From NCBI GenBank assembly GCA_026724425.1, contig JAIUCV010000353.1:434001-498000 (forward strand): a stretch of DNA of 64,000 bases, in the 5' to 3' direction. The DNA comes from Erythrophleum ivorense (taxonomy: Eukaryota > Streptophyta > Magnoliopsida > Fabales > Fabaceae). Below the pieces are notes generated by a model, which made no database searches, was not told the DNA's origin, and saw only the letters and a list, made by a program, of their open reading frames with translations. Below, one piece after another: positions 54,701 to 63,180 of the stretch. Positions within the stretch are counted from its first letter, which is position 1, and each line of letters begins with the position of its first letter. The position numbers and the translations under genes were made by a program.

Positions 54701-57700
54701 GGTGGTTAAAGTGTTCATTTCTAAGATAGTGTGACTTCATAGGTTTCCAAAGTCCATACTTTTGAATAGGGATCGTGTTTTTATTAGTCATTTTTAAAGG
54801 GAGCTCTTTAAAATAGTCGGGACATCCCTAAATTACAGTTCTAGTTACCACCTAGAATAAGATAGACAAACATAGGCTATAAATAGGAGCTTGGAGATGT
54901 GCTTGAGGTGTTTTGCTAGAGATAAACCTAAGCAATACCATAAGTGGTTGGCTTAGGCTGAATACTGATTTAACACTAATTATAATCATTCAACAGGGTT
55001 GACTCCATTCAAAGCTCTCTATGGAAAGGATCCACCATTATTCTCAAGTGGGAAGGAGAAATTTCTACGATGGAAGAGGTAAATATTAATTTTGAAGAGA
55101 GAAATGCTATCCTATCTAAGTTGAAACAGCAACTTGAGAGATCCTAAGATTACATGTAGAGTACGTCTGATGAAAAGAGAAGAAATGTCTATTTTGAAGT
55201 GGGGGATATGGTTTATTTGAAGATAAAACCTTATAAGTTGAAGTCCTTAGCTAAAAGGTAAAATGAAAAGCTTACTTCTAGATATTATGGCCTATATAAG
55301 GTACTGGACAAGTATGGTCAAGTAGCATATAGGTTGGATTTGCCTTAATTGTGAGGATACATGCTGTACTTCACATCTCACAACTTAAGAAATCCCTTGA
55401 TCCAATGATTCAAATGCAAGAAATTCCAACAGTGCTTATCAAAGAGATGAAACTTCAAATGGAATCAAAGGAAATCACAAAAGCAAGAAAATTGACTAAT
55501 GGACAAGTAAAAATATTGATCAAATGGAAAGGATTGCCATAATTTGAAAATACTTGGGAGGATTATGATGCAATGAAAACTCAATTTCCTCATTTCCACA
55601 TTAAGAACAAGGTGAGACTTATTGGGGGAGGTAATGATAGGCATGGATTTGTAGGCCCAAAGCATTAAAGACTTATGAGAGAAAGAAGAAAGATGTAGGG
55701 CCTAGGTCAAATGTAGGGCTTGAGTCTAGACCCAATCCAATATATTAGAGTGAGATGATAGTGAGTGAGGAATAAAGCAAAAAGGACTAACTAACAGAAT
55801 TTGGGAAGGCCATTGCTAGATATACACAATGTGCTTGGGGAGCAAAAGGGCATGGAGACTTTGGGTGGAGAGACACTAGCCTTTCAAACACTAGTGGTAA
55901 ATTTTTTAAGTGCCATCTTTTTCTTTTCTTTCCTTGTATAATCATTTAAGCTCTACTCCATACCTTTTCTTATTGAGTTAGAATAATATCTTGGCTTATT
56001 CACATAAATAATACACATTACCGAGGATTTTCCTCAAAGTGACAATACCATCAACTATAACAACATTAGCAAAAAAGAAGGGTGGAAAAGGAATAATTCA
56101 AAGATTAAATGGTGGAGAAACTAGATATGAGATGCAGAAAGTTCAACAAATCAGGTCATGTTGAAAAAATTTGCAAAACCAAGGATCATCAATAGGAGAA
56201 TGAGGCTTAAACTACAAACCAAGAGAAGGAGGAATAGCTATTAACTCAGTTCAAGTGAGAGTTGGTTGCCTGATAGTAGCTGTACCAACCATATGACATA
56301 TGATGAGAACTTTTTAGGAAGCTTGACAAAATTGCAATCTCAAAGGTCTAGATAGAAAATGGTGAGCAGATTGTTCTCAAGGGAAGAGGAACAATAGCCA
56401 TTGAAAGCTAGTTAGACATAAGATTATTTTATGTTTTATATGTGCTTGAGAATGACTAGAACCAATTAAGTGTTAGACAACTATTGGAAAAGGGCTTCAA
56501 AGTAATACTTGAAGACAAATATTCTTGATCAAACATTCAATTGATCAATAAGTGTTCAAAGTGAAGTTGAGAGGCAAGAGATTTACATGGGATTTAATGG
56601 AGGAAGAGCAAGCAATCTTTCCAAGTTTAGTAAAAATGCTAAAACTTGGCACAAAAGAGTGGACATTTCCATAACATGGCTATTCTATTCTTACATAAAA
56701 GTGAGTTGATGCAGAGCCTACCCCCACTGAAAGAGCAATTGCCTCCAAGAATTGTCAATTTGGCATGTACAAGAGGCTACCTTTCAGAAAAATAGCCTAG
56801 TGAGCAATTAAAAAGTTGCAGTTGGTCCACACAAATCTTGGAAGTCCCTAGAAAACTCATTCTCTAAAAGGAAACAAGTATTACATTACACTTATTGATG
56901 ATCTAACTAGAATGTGTTATATTTATTCGCTAGGATTCAAATATAAGGTTGTTGAAGTGTTTTCAACGTACAAAGCTTAATTTGAAAAGCAGAGTGGTTG
57001 TAATATGCAAATGTTGTGGTTTGACAATGGCACTAGATATAAATCAAAATAAAGATAAGAAGAATAGGACAATCATGGAGATGTCTAGAAGCATGCTGCA
57101 TGATAAAGGACTTCTGAAAAAGTTTAAGGTTGAAGCAACAAACGCTATTGTTTTTTAACTAAAAAGGCTTCCTAACAATGCTATGAAAGGGAAGACTCCT
57201 TTTAATGCCTGGCATGCATATAAATCCACTTTGTAACTCAAAATATTTGGCTATTATGTTTTTCCTATGAGCCTCAAGTGAAGAGAGATAAACTTGATAA
57301 AAAGGTACGATTTTTATTGCCCACAACACATTTTCTAAAGCCCACATGATTTTCCCACCACAAATAGAAAAAATCTTGATATGCAAGGATTTGCATTTCA
57401 TAAACAATGAGAATTGGAATTGGGAGGATAAGAAGCAGAATTAGTTGATTTATTCCTTGCAATATTTAGAAGAGTAGGTGGATGAACTTTCAATTAGAGG
57501 TACTTAAATGCTCAATGACATATATCAAAGTTGTAGTGTTACTATTCTTGAACTTGAAAGACATAAGGATGGAAAGAAGGACCAAAAATGGATAGTTGCA
57601 ATGCCGAAGAAGCTATCTATGATTAAGAAAGATTAGACATAGGAGTTGATAAATAGGCCTCATAACAAAAAGGTAATTGGAGTAAAGTGGATTTTCAAAA

Positions 57701-60700
57701 CCAAATAAATGCGGATGACCCAGTGAACCAGTGCAAGGCAAGGCTTGTGATGAAAAGGTATGCTTAGATCTTTGGTGTGGATTTGTCAAAAACATTTGCA
57801 CCAGCAGCAAGGATTGACACAATAAGGCTGCTACTAGCCATTATACATAGAAAGATTGGAGAATTTATCTAATGGATGTCAAGTCAGCATCCCTAGATAG
57901 ACTTTTGGAGGAAGAAATCTACGTGGAACAACTTGAGGTTTTGTAGTGAAAAGGCAAGAAGATAAGGTCTACTTGCTCAATAAGGCTCTTTATGTATTGA
58001 AGCAAACACTATAGGACTAGTATAGCAAGATTGATGAACACCTACTAGGTTTAGGCTTTAAAGAAAGCTTAATTGAATAAACTCTTTATGTTAAACATAC
58101 AAATTCTGATATTCTGATCATTTCTTTGTACGTGGATGATCTTCTTTTGACAAAATGCAAGGCTTAGCTCATTGATGAATTTAAGAGGAAGATGATGGAG
58201 GTCTTTGAAATGACAGAAGGCTTATTTCCTTGTCATGGAAATTAAGTAGGCCAAAAATGAGATGTTTATTTGTTAAAAAAAAGTATGAAAGGAAGTTCTA
58301 AAGAAATTTCAAATGGAGGGCTGCAAAGTTTTGAATAATCCAATGAATCAAAAAGAAAAGCTACAAAGGATGATAGTGCTGATAAGGTTCATGAGGGAAG
58401 TTACAGGACTCTAATTGGCTGTTTAATCTATCTCATAGCAACAAGAATAGATATCTTGTATGTTGTGAGCATTATTGTCAAACTTGCGAGTTGACTCACA
58501 AAGTTTATCAAGTTAACATTTTCACTGAAGGAAAGCATGTCAACTAACTAGCAAACTCAAACTTAGTGCAAACTCGGATAGACTCGCATCTAACTCGAGT
58601 AGACTCAACTGAATAAGTGGTTCTAGGGTGAGTTAACCCTAAGAAGAAAGTGGAACTCCAAAATAGACCATGGTTTTGGGGGCTAAGTGTGAGTGCAATG
58701 CCATAACTATCATTCTAGCTTATCTTTCTTAACTTGTATATGCAAAGTTTTATCTAAATTTACTAGATTTTCTAAAGCTTAAAGAAAGTGAAACACATAG
58801 CTTTGAACTTAGGACCATAAGGACAAACCAGCATCTTCCCCGAGAAGCCATAATATAGTACTTAGTTGCAAAATTTTACAAAAATATACTTAAACAAAAG
58901 ATAAAATTATATTAAATACATTTTAAAATAAAATTATACTAATATACCCAGATGAAGATAAAAAAAGTATACTACTTCATTGATTATATTGAATGACTAT
59001 TTATTTATAAACTTTATTGAAATTTTTATATTGAGTACAATAGCTTAAGGAACATAGATAAATTTCTTTTGAATTAGTATAATTTGAATTGCATCTAAAT
59101 AAATTTTTTTTTTGTATATTATATTTTAAATATATAATTATATATTTCAATAGTTATTTATTAACAAAAGCAAACTCTTCCAATTTTACATTACAAGTTC
59201 ACTCTCTTTTTATGAGTTTGCTTAAACTCATAAGTTTGACTAACTTGGCGGTATGTGGTCAAGATTTATGCCATATGCAAGTAAGCTGCAGATAAAGGCT
59301 ACATAAAGAGTAAGGCTACAAAAAGGTATTGAGATATGATAACTCATTTATTCATGTTATTTTGCACATTATTACTAAGAAATAGGTGCTTATATGTTTA
59401 ATTTTAAAGTAAATATATCTAGTTTTATGAAAAATGTGCATCGCTAGTGTATATAGATCCATACTCAAGATTTTATATCATAGATGACAAATTTTGACTT
59501 AATTTTGGATAATTCAAGAATTGATCATACTTGGCTCTTTAGGTAGATCGTAAATACCTAAAAATGTAAGCCACAGTTTGCTAAATCATCAAAACCCCAA
59601 AGCTAGGATGCAAAAAAAGGTGCTAAAAGAGTGAACCAGAACCAATGGCACCATGACGTTGTGCAAAGAACTTGCCCTATGTAAATAGAATGACAAGCAT
59701 TGCCGCACTTGTCTTTGTGTCGCAACGCCATTTGCAATTTATGAGACAATGTTATTTTTGGCTCCACTTTTTGCTATGTTTTGAGCCTTATAACCCTTCT
59801 ATTCATGATGAGCCATCATTTTGGGTTGGTGAGAGGTTGAAAGGAGAGCATTGGAGCATTTTTGGATGCAAAGGAAGTTAGGGATTGAAGAGAAAACAAG
59901 CATCATTACGAGTTTTCTCTATTTCTCCTTTTTTCTTTGCATTTCCTTGATGTTGCTGATGTTTACTCTAGTTTTGTTGATAGTTTTTCTTGTAATGAGT
60001 AACTAAAGTCCTCCATCTAAGATTATTATGAACCCTTGTAGGAATTAAAGTTTGTTTTACCCTCTCTATTTGTGATCAATGGTAAATATATGTTGATTTA
60101 ACTCTATGCTATATGCTTTTTGGTTGATTGGCCATTAATTGGAATGATTAGTTGCTGTAGTTGAACTTGGAAGATGAATTTCAGAGTTAGGAGTTAAATT
60201 GTGCGGGTACTTGAAGCTTGCTTGGATGAGTGGATAATTTAGCTAAGGAGATAGGAATCTATTTGTCAGTCTCACATAGTAAATGAGGGATTGTGCTATT
60301 GATGTGAGCTTAGTTTCATAAAGGATTGTGAAATTAATTAGGAATATATCTATATGAAATTTGGAAAAATACTTATAGGTAAAATTTAATCCTAGGCTAA
60401 CATATAGCAACATTAAGAGTGAGGAAAAAGGGTTAGACCAAGTCTTTATTAAGTATTTGGAGGATTAGTCATCCAAGTTTCCTTTAATTGCCCACTACTC
60501 CAAATTTTAGTTTTTGATTTTAGTTTTACACAATTTTAAAATATTTTCCACACACACACACACACTCTTTGGATTAATTTGCTTAATTTAAATTAGATGT
60601 GAATTTTGTTACCTAACAACTTTTGACAACAAATCCTCTCAAAAACGATACTTATGCATCATTTTATTACTATTGTGATACATATACCTCCGTGCGGGTA

Positions 60701-62437
60701 CTCATATTCTTAGAAGCAACAAGATATTTCGAAGGGACCTTAAGTTTTGAAGTATAGCGAAAATCAAAATTTCAAACTTCATGGTTATTTTGACACTGAT
60801 TAATGGTTGGATATGAAACATACTTTTGGGTACTATTTCAATCTTGGCTCATTTTTTTTTTTGGTGTTCCAAAAAGGAAGAGACTATTAAAATCAACTGT
60901 AAAGGCTGAGTTCGTTGCTGCCACAACAGCAGTCAATCAAGCCTTATGGCTAAGGATGATCATGCTTATTTTGCACATGGAGCAAAAGGGAAGTATTTAA
61001 GTGTTTGTGGACAACCAAACAGCTATTGCTATTTCCCACAATCCTATTTTTCGTGGGAAAACAAAAAACATTTTAATATTAAGTTGTATTTTCTAAGAGA
61101 GGTACAATAGAATGGTAAAATGGTCTTGTTGTACTGCAAGATTAAGGATTAGTTTGTTAACATTTTCACTAAGGCACTTCTTGCAAATAGTTTTGAATGT
61201 CTAAGGAAGAAACTCACAGTCTGCAACCTCTGACCCAAGAATTGTTAGTATGTGTGCCTTAGGAAGCTGCATTTTTTCAAAAGTGGTTGTTGTTAGTGAG
61301 ATTGCATGTGTTGTCCTACTTTTGAAGTAGTTTATTAGTTATTAGCTTAGTTGCTGAAATTTCAGTAATGTTGTTAAACTTCAAATCGCCCCTTTTGGTT
61401 ATTTTCTCATGTATTTAAGCCCTTGTTATGAATAAAATTACTCATAATTTTCCAGTCATATATTTCTCGCCTTTGTTGTTGTGTTTTTACATTATCCCCT
61501 GCCAAACTCTGACTAACAGGAACCATCGATGACAGAGAATGGAGAGATCCTCTTACTGCCACCCTATCTATATGCTTGAACATGAATGTTCACTCAGTGT
61601 GATAAAAACAAGGCCAAAATTCGTGGTTTTGTTCCAAGTACAGTACTTTTGAAAACAATGTTGGCCGTACGCTAGTCATATTGTGGTTGATATGTGATGA
61701 GATTGTGACGAAGAAGAGGGCAAATAGGGTATAAAAACTGAGAATGGTATTGTAATAATTTCACATCACCAAAGCTAGATTTAACATTTAATTTAGACGG
61801 TAGAGGGTTTGCAACAGAACTAACAGATTAGGGGGTCAATATTGCAAATTTTCATAGATTAGGAGGCCATCGCAATTGAAGATAGAGATCAAAATAGATA
61901 AATACAATTTCCCCTTTACTCTTACTAATGTGTCTCAATTATGGAAGCAAATACAGTTAAGATTGGATATTATACTTAAGTTTTACTCATGAGTTTGAAT
62001 GAGCGAAACTCATATCCTAGGAAGAAAATGATTGAAGCATGAAAAGTATGCTTAATTAATTCCTCTTATTTATTCAATAAATTAATCTAGTCTCTTTAGT
62101 TTTAATTAACGCAATGTTGTCAATCTAATTTACCCAATAGAGCAATTTAGTTCTTCTAGTATCAATTAAAATTATTATTTCTCAATTATTAATTAAATTA
62201 AAGATATTAAAAAGTATGATGATTCAAATAAATTGTGCGTGTCATCAAAAGTATGTAGTATTTAAACTTTTTGTTACTTTTGCCCAAATAATTAAAAAGA
62301 GAAGATTTAATTTAATTAAAATTAGATATAACGAATTGCTATATATAATAATAAATAAACTACAGGTACAATATTAATTAAATTTTAAAAGTACATTATA
62401 TATCAGTGTACCACAGAGGCTAAAAGGAATTTGAGCC

Positions 62438-62487
<50 letters not shown>

Positions 62488-63180
62488 ATTCATGATAAGG
62501 AGATAACAAACCTTTCTCTTGAGCTCGCAGATCTCTTTTACAATTACTTTATTCTGAAACACATAAAAGTATAATCTGATAAGATGACAGTAGTAATTAA
62601 CTAATAGAAGCATTAAGGCTAAGTTCGGACGGGAGATAATGGAGGAGAGAGGAAGGGAAGAGAAAGTTCCATTTAAACATTTCCTTTGTTTTGCTGTTAT
62701 TATTAAAGAAAGAAGTTGGATAAGGAAGGATTTTCAACTAACCTTTCAAAATCACCTCTTCTTTATATTTTAATTATAGTCCTCCCAATCTAGGGGATTT
62801 TGGAAGATAAAATTCTCTCAAACAAGGGGAAAGGAACCTCTTCCTTTTCTCTCCTTTTTCCTTTGGATTCTTTCCCTTTTCTTCTCCTCACATTCCCCAA
62901 ACATAAGCTAAGGGAAAAAAATTAACCTTAGTGTTTGAAACACGCATCAACCCCATTTCAAGAAGTTCCTCTATTTTCTGTAATTCTTGAATTGTGGATT
63001 CTTGCAACTCTTCCCCATTCAACTGCCTATTAAGGTGGAAGAACCCTGCTTCAGTAATACAATATGGTACCTATGAGCACGCATGGTACGTACGCAGTAC
63101 TTATTGTGCAGCGTATACCTCAGTTCACGAGCCTTGTTTGCAACTTCATGGCGCAGCTTGTTGTAGCTTTCAGTCCCAAC
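39778..63180 (-). CDS. SVP-like MADS-box gene 2, exons 3-7 (5' end outside window)
   Basis: Five exons on the minus strand: 63180-63119, 63026-62927, 62553-62512, 40040-40002 and 39888-39778 (stop TAA). Splice sites are GT-AG and phases match gene 1 exon for exon (62, 100, 42, 39 and 111 nt). The visible 117 residues comprise the end of the I region and the K domain (exon 4 begins QLNGEELQ where gene 1 has QLRGEELQG) and a C-terminus ending TSLKLGFH. The exons carrying the MADS domain and exon 2 are not found in 63181-64000 and should lie to the right. Intron 5 (40041-62511) is 22,471 bp because a nested retrotransposon stack sits in it; introns 3, 4 and 6 are 92, 373 and 113 bp. The EAR-type LxLxL of gene 1 is LxLxF here. 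The open frame and intact splice sites argue for a functional gene, but this needs transcript support. It could instead be a pseudogene if the missing 5' exons are damaged. Confidence 0.85.
40041..41684 (-). other. native left part of gene 2 intron 5
   Basis: 1.6 kb between exon 6 and the Copia insertion. Contains an (AT)n tract at 40651-40674 and, at about 41080-41300, a segment resembling common plant MITE-type repeats. No coding signal. Confidence 0.6.
41685..41975 (+). repeat. 5' LTR of Copia F
   Basis: Pairs with 61243-61518. Both contain the conserved TTATGAATAAAATTACTCA (around 41890 and 61428), probably the polyadenylation region of the element. Confidence 0.88.
42052..42823 (+). pseudogene. 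Copia F gag, 5' part
   Basis: After the primer site the plus strand encodes METYMETCDLWEAV (42165 on) and SAKEIWDSLNE, typical of Copia gag, with stops after 42395. The reading is cut at 42823 by the Gypsy A insertion and resumes after 56041 with a degraded zinc knuckle (CRKFNKSGHVEKIC), in which the second Cys is Phe. Confidence 0.8.
42824..43053 (+). repeat. 5' LTR of Gypsy A, first half
   Basis: Aligns with the first half of 55635-56036. Interrupted after GGGAT by element B. Confidence 0.9.
43054..43247 (-). repeat. 3' LTR of Gypsy B
   Basis: Pairs with 49128-49335; shared CACAATAAGTCTCAAT near the edge and TATTACCAC at the other end. Confidence 0.9.
43381..44598 (-). mobile_element. solo-LTR-like element C inside Gypsy B
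   Basis: 1,218 bp; on the minus strand begins TGATGACTCC and ends TTTTTCG. Flanking 5-mers, on the minus strand TGGTT and TGGTC, match at four of five. It splits the C-terminal segment of B, whose reading resumes at 43375. Near its end is the CGTACACTTGCGG word often seen in large plant LTRs. No coding capacity; the 65-codon frame at 44311-44114 is not considered real. Confidence 0.75.
44620..45592 (-). pseudogene. Gypsy B integrase core and C-terminal domain remnants
   Basis: 45592-45359 reads NLDFIVGLPKSYNKIVIMVV and DRFTKATHF (integrase catalytic core). 45006-44806 reads RSFEVGEKVYLKLHPF (C-terminal DNA-binding part). The reading then continues toward a chromodomain-like segment that insertion C splits near 44598. 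Confidence 0.85.
46531..47034 (-). pseudogene. Gypsy B reverse transcriptase remnant
   Basis: Includes FPIAIVEELIHELKG, YFSKLDLRVGYHQIRM, the active-site block FFGDILIYS (Gly-Asp where Asp-Asp is expected) and IEYLGHIISVSGV. Reading continues through RNase H (46328-46143) after a break. Confidence 0.9.
47474..47839 (-). pseudogene. Gypsy B aspartic protease remnant
   Basis: A 121-codon piece with LALLDTKSTHNFLD near residue 25 (active-site D-T-K where D-T/S-G is expected) and MILGIKWLMTLGN near residue 95, the two conserved blocks of Gypsy proteases. The Gly to Lys change should inactivate it. Confidence 0.85.
48653..49039 (-). pseudogene. Gypsy B gag remnant
   Basis: Starts MCSSMSKIDANVEKLETHMD, with a coiled-coil-like N-terminus, then loses frame. 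It sits just inside the 5' LTR as expected for gag. Confidence 0.6.
49128..49335 (-). repeat. 5' LTR of Gypsy B
   Basis: Pairs with 43054-43247. It is about 14 bp longer because of a small indel near 49295. Confidence 0.9.
49341..49525 (+). repeat. 5' LTR of Gypsy A, second half
   Basis: Aligns with the second half of the 3' LTR and is followed four bases later by the tRNA primer site. Confidence 0.88.
49558..51160 (+). pseudogene. Gypsy A gag and protease remnants
   Basis: Starts MVGTRMDGRVKSLEK and continues, with stops, as gag (LCKDMASMKEYMLELCGKL near 49613). The protease region near 50815-50860 reads VLINSGAIHNFIA, where the family has Asp-Ser/Thr-Gly; the catalytic Asp is replaced by Asn. 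Non-functional. Confidence 0.8.
51370..52530 (+). pseudogene. Gypsy A reverse transcriptase and RNase H remnants
   Basis: Includes AHCQKTKIEKMVKDMLEARI (about 51422) and a 169-codon piece at 51804-52313 with FFDHILIYS, LEYLGHIIS, RGFLGLTRYYRKFVKNYG and, at the RNase H start, FEVEVDASS. The active-site pair is Asp-His in place of Asp-Asp. There are stops upstream and downstream. Confidence 0.88.
52620..52874 (+). pseudogene. Gypsy A integrase, N-terminal part
   Basis: Reads IIQNLIAAQQGPTRYSLKKG and KEFRDSPLRGHLRYLRIYKR, the zinc-binding start of a Gypsy integrase, then is cut by insertion D. The rest continues at 54475 (VCQRNKYEALSLVGLLQPL). Confidence 0.85.
52875..54474 (+). mobile_element. 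solo-LTR-like element D inside Gypsy A integrase
   Basis: 1,600 bp beginning TGATAATTTCC, flanked by the perfect 5-bp duplication GCATA (52870-52874 and 54475-54479). Removing it and one TSD restores the integrase reading frame. It has no coding capacity. It holds a GC-rich patch (53160-53480) with repeated CNCGGCG words. The start resembles elements C and E, so these three are one family or closely related families. Confidence 0.82.
54475..55625 (+). pseudogene. Gypsy A integrase core and chromodomain remnant
   Basis: After insertion D: VCQRNKYEALSLVGLLQPL, then MDFVKGLPRSNRYDTIMVVV and DRLTKYSYF (catalytic core start). A C-terminal segment HISQLKKSLDPM (about 55373) is followed by a chromodomain-like VKILIKWKGLP. 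The chromodomain marks the chromovirus branch, in which it guides integration to particular chromatin. Confidence 0.85.
55635..56036 (+). repeat. 3' LTR of Gypsy A
   Basis: Matches 42824-43053 (shared GGCCCAAAGCATTAAAGACT) and then 49341-49525 (shared CTTATTCACATAAATAATA), which shows how the 5' LTR looked before it was split. Confidence 0.92.
56042..58476 (+). pseudogene. Copia F integrase and reverse transcriptase remnants
   Basis: Integrase-like text includes LWFDNGTRY near 57010-57050 and the 56949-57158 open piece. RT text includes GVKWIFKTK near 57680 and an intact catalytic YVDDLLLT with its YVDD at 58129-58140. Many stops and frameshifts interrupt both. The RT region is cut at about 58476 by insertion G. 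It is a dead polyprotein. Confidence 0.8.
58482..59257. mobile_element. 776-bp insertion G in Copia F RT region
   Basis: Copia RT text stops after GTCAA (58477-58481) and resumes after a second GTCAA (59258-59262) with text matching the same part of pol. The inserted DNA is AT-rich and non-coding, with no terminal repeats that I can define. Probably an LTR-type or other element leaving a 5-bp duplication; family unknown. Confidence 0.5.
59337..60721 (+). mobile_element. solo-LTR-like element E inside Copia F
   Basis: 1,385 bp, begins TGATAACTCATTTATTCATG, ends AACA, and is flanked by the perfect duplication AGATA (59332-59336 and 60722-60726). The start is clearly related to element D (TGATAATTTCCAACTATCCATG), and the two share a middle block around GGGATTGAA and a similar end region. 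Non-coding. Confidence 0.85.
60727..61235 (+). pseudogene. Copia F RNase H remnant
   Basis: Resumes after insertion E. It includes NFKLHGYFDTDW near 60765, then VPKRKRLLKSTVKAEFVAAT and NQALWLR (60865-60950), followed by VDNQTAIAISHNP. This is the typical end of Copia pol, with frame changes. Confidence 0.8.
61243..61518 (+). repeat. 3' LTR of Copia F
   Basis: Pairs with 41685-41975; preceded by the end of the RNase H region and a short purine-rich stretch. Confidence 0.88.
61524..62511 (-). other. native right part of gene 2 intron 5
   Basis: About 1 kb between exon 5 and Copia F. A (TA)n tract at 62441-62486 lies 25-70 bp from the exon 5 donor. The segment 61700-61920 has the style of a MITE-type intron repeat. 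No coding signal. Confidence 0.6.
62441..62486. repeat. (TA)n microsatellite next to the exon 5 donor of gene 2
   Basis: About 23 TA units beginning 25 bp into the giant intron in the transcription direction. Confidence 0.95.
62614..62913. mobile_element. hAT-like MITE in intron 4 of gene 2
   Basis: Roughly 300 bp with imperfect inverted ends: AAGGCTAAGTTCGGACGGGAG on the left and its approximate complement CCCCAAACATAAGCTAAGG on the right, with purine- and pyrimidine-rich arms. This fits a hAT-type MITE; TSD not resolved. It accounts for most of the 373-bp intron. Confidence 0.55.

Larger units (their letters stand above)
42824..56036 (+). mobile_element. chromodomain Ty3/Gypsy element A, nested in Copia F
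   Basis: Perfect TSD AAGTG at 42819-42823 and 56037-56041. The 3' LTR is 55635-56036 (402 bp, begins TGATAGGC). The 5' LTR is split: 42824-43053 and 49341-49525, with element B between. A primer site TGGTATTAGAGTC follows at 49530. Plus-strand gag, protease, RT, RNase H, integrase and a C-terminal chromodomain follow in Gypsy order, with a purine tract (GGGGGAGG) before the 3' LTR. Without insertions B and D it is about 5.3 kb, a normal length for this group. Multiple stops make it inactive. Confidence 0.92.
41685..61518 (+). mobile_element. Copia element F in gene 2 intron 5, host of the nested stack
   Basis: LTRs at 41685-41975 (291 bp) and 61243-61518 (276 bp) both begin TGTTAG and end CTAACA. 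They are flanked by near-identical 5-mers, GGAAT (41680-41684) and GGAAC (61519-61523). A primer site (TTGTATTAGAGCC) follows the 5' LTR. Plus-strand remnants run in Copia order: gag (42052-42823), zinc knuckle (about 56130), integrase (about 56640-57160), RT (about 57640-58470) and RNase H (60727-61230). Foreign insertions at 42824-56036, 58482-59257 and 59337-60721 break it. Without them it is about 4.4 kb. It lies antisense to the MADS gene. Confidence 0.9.
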
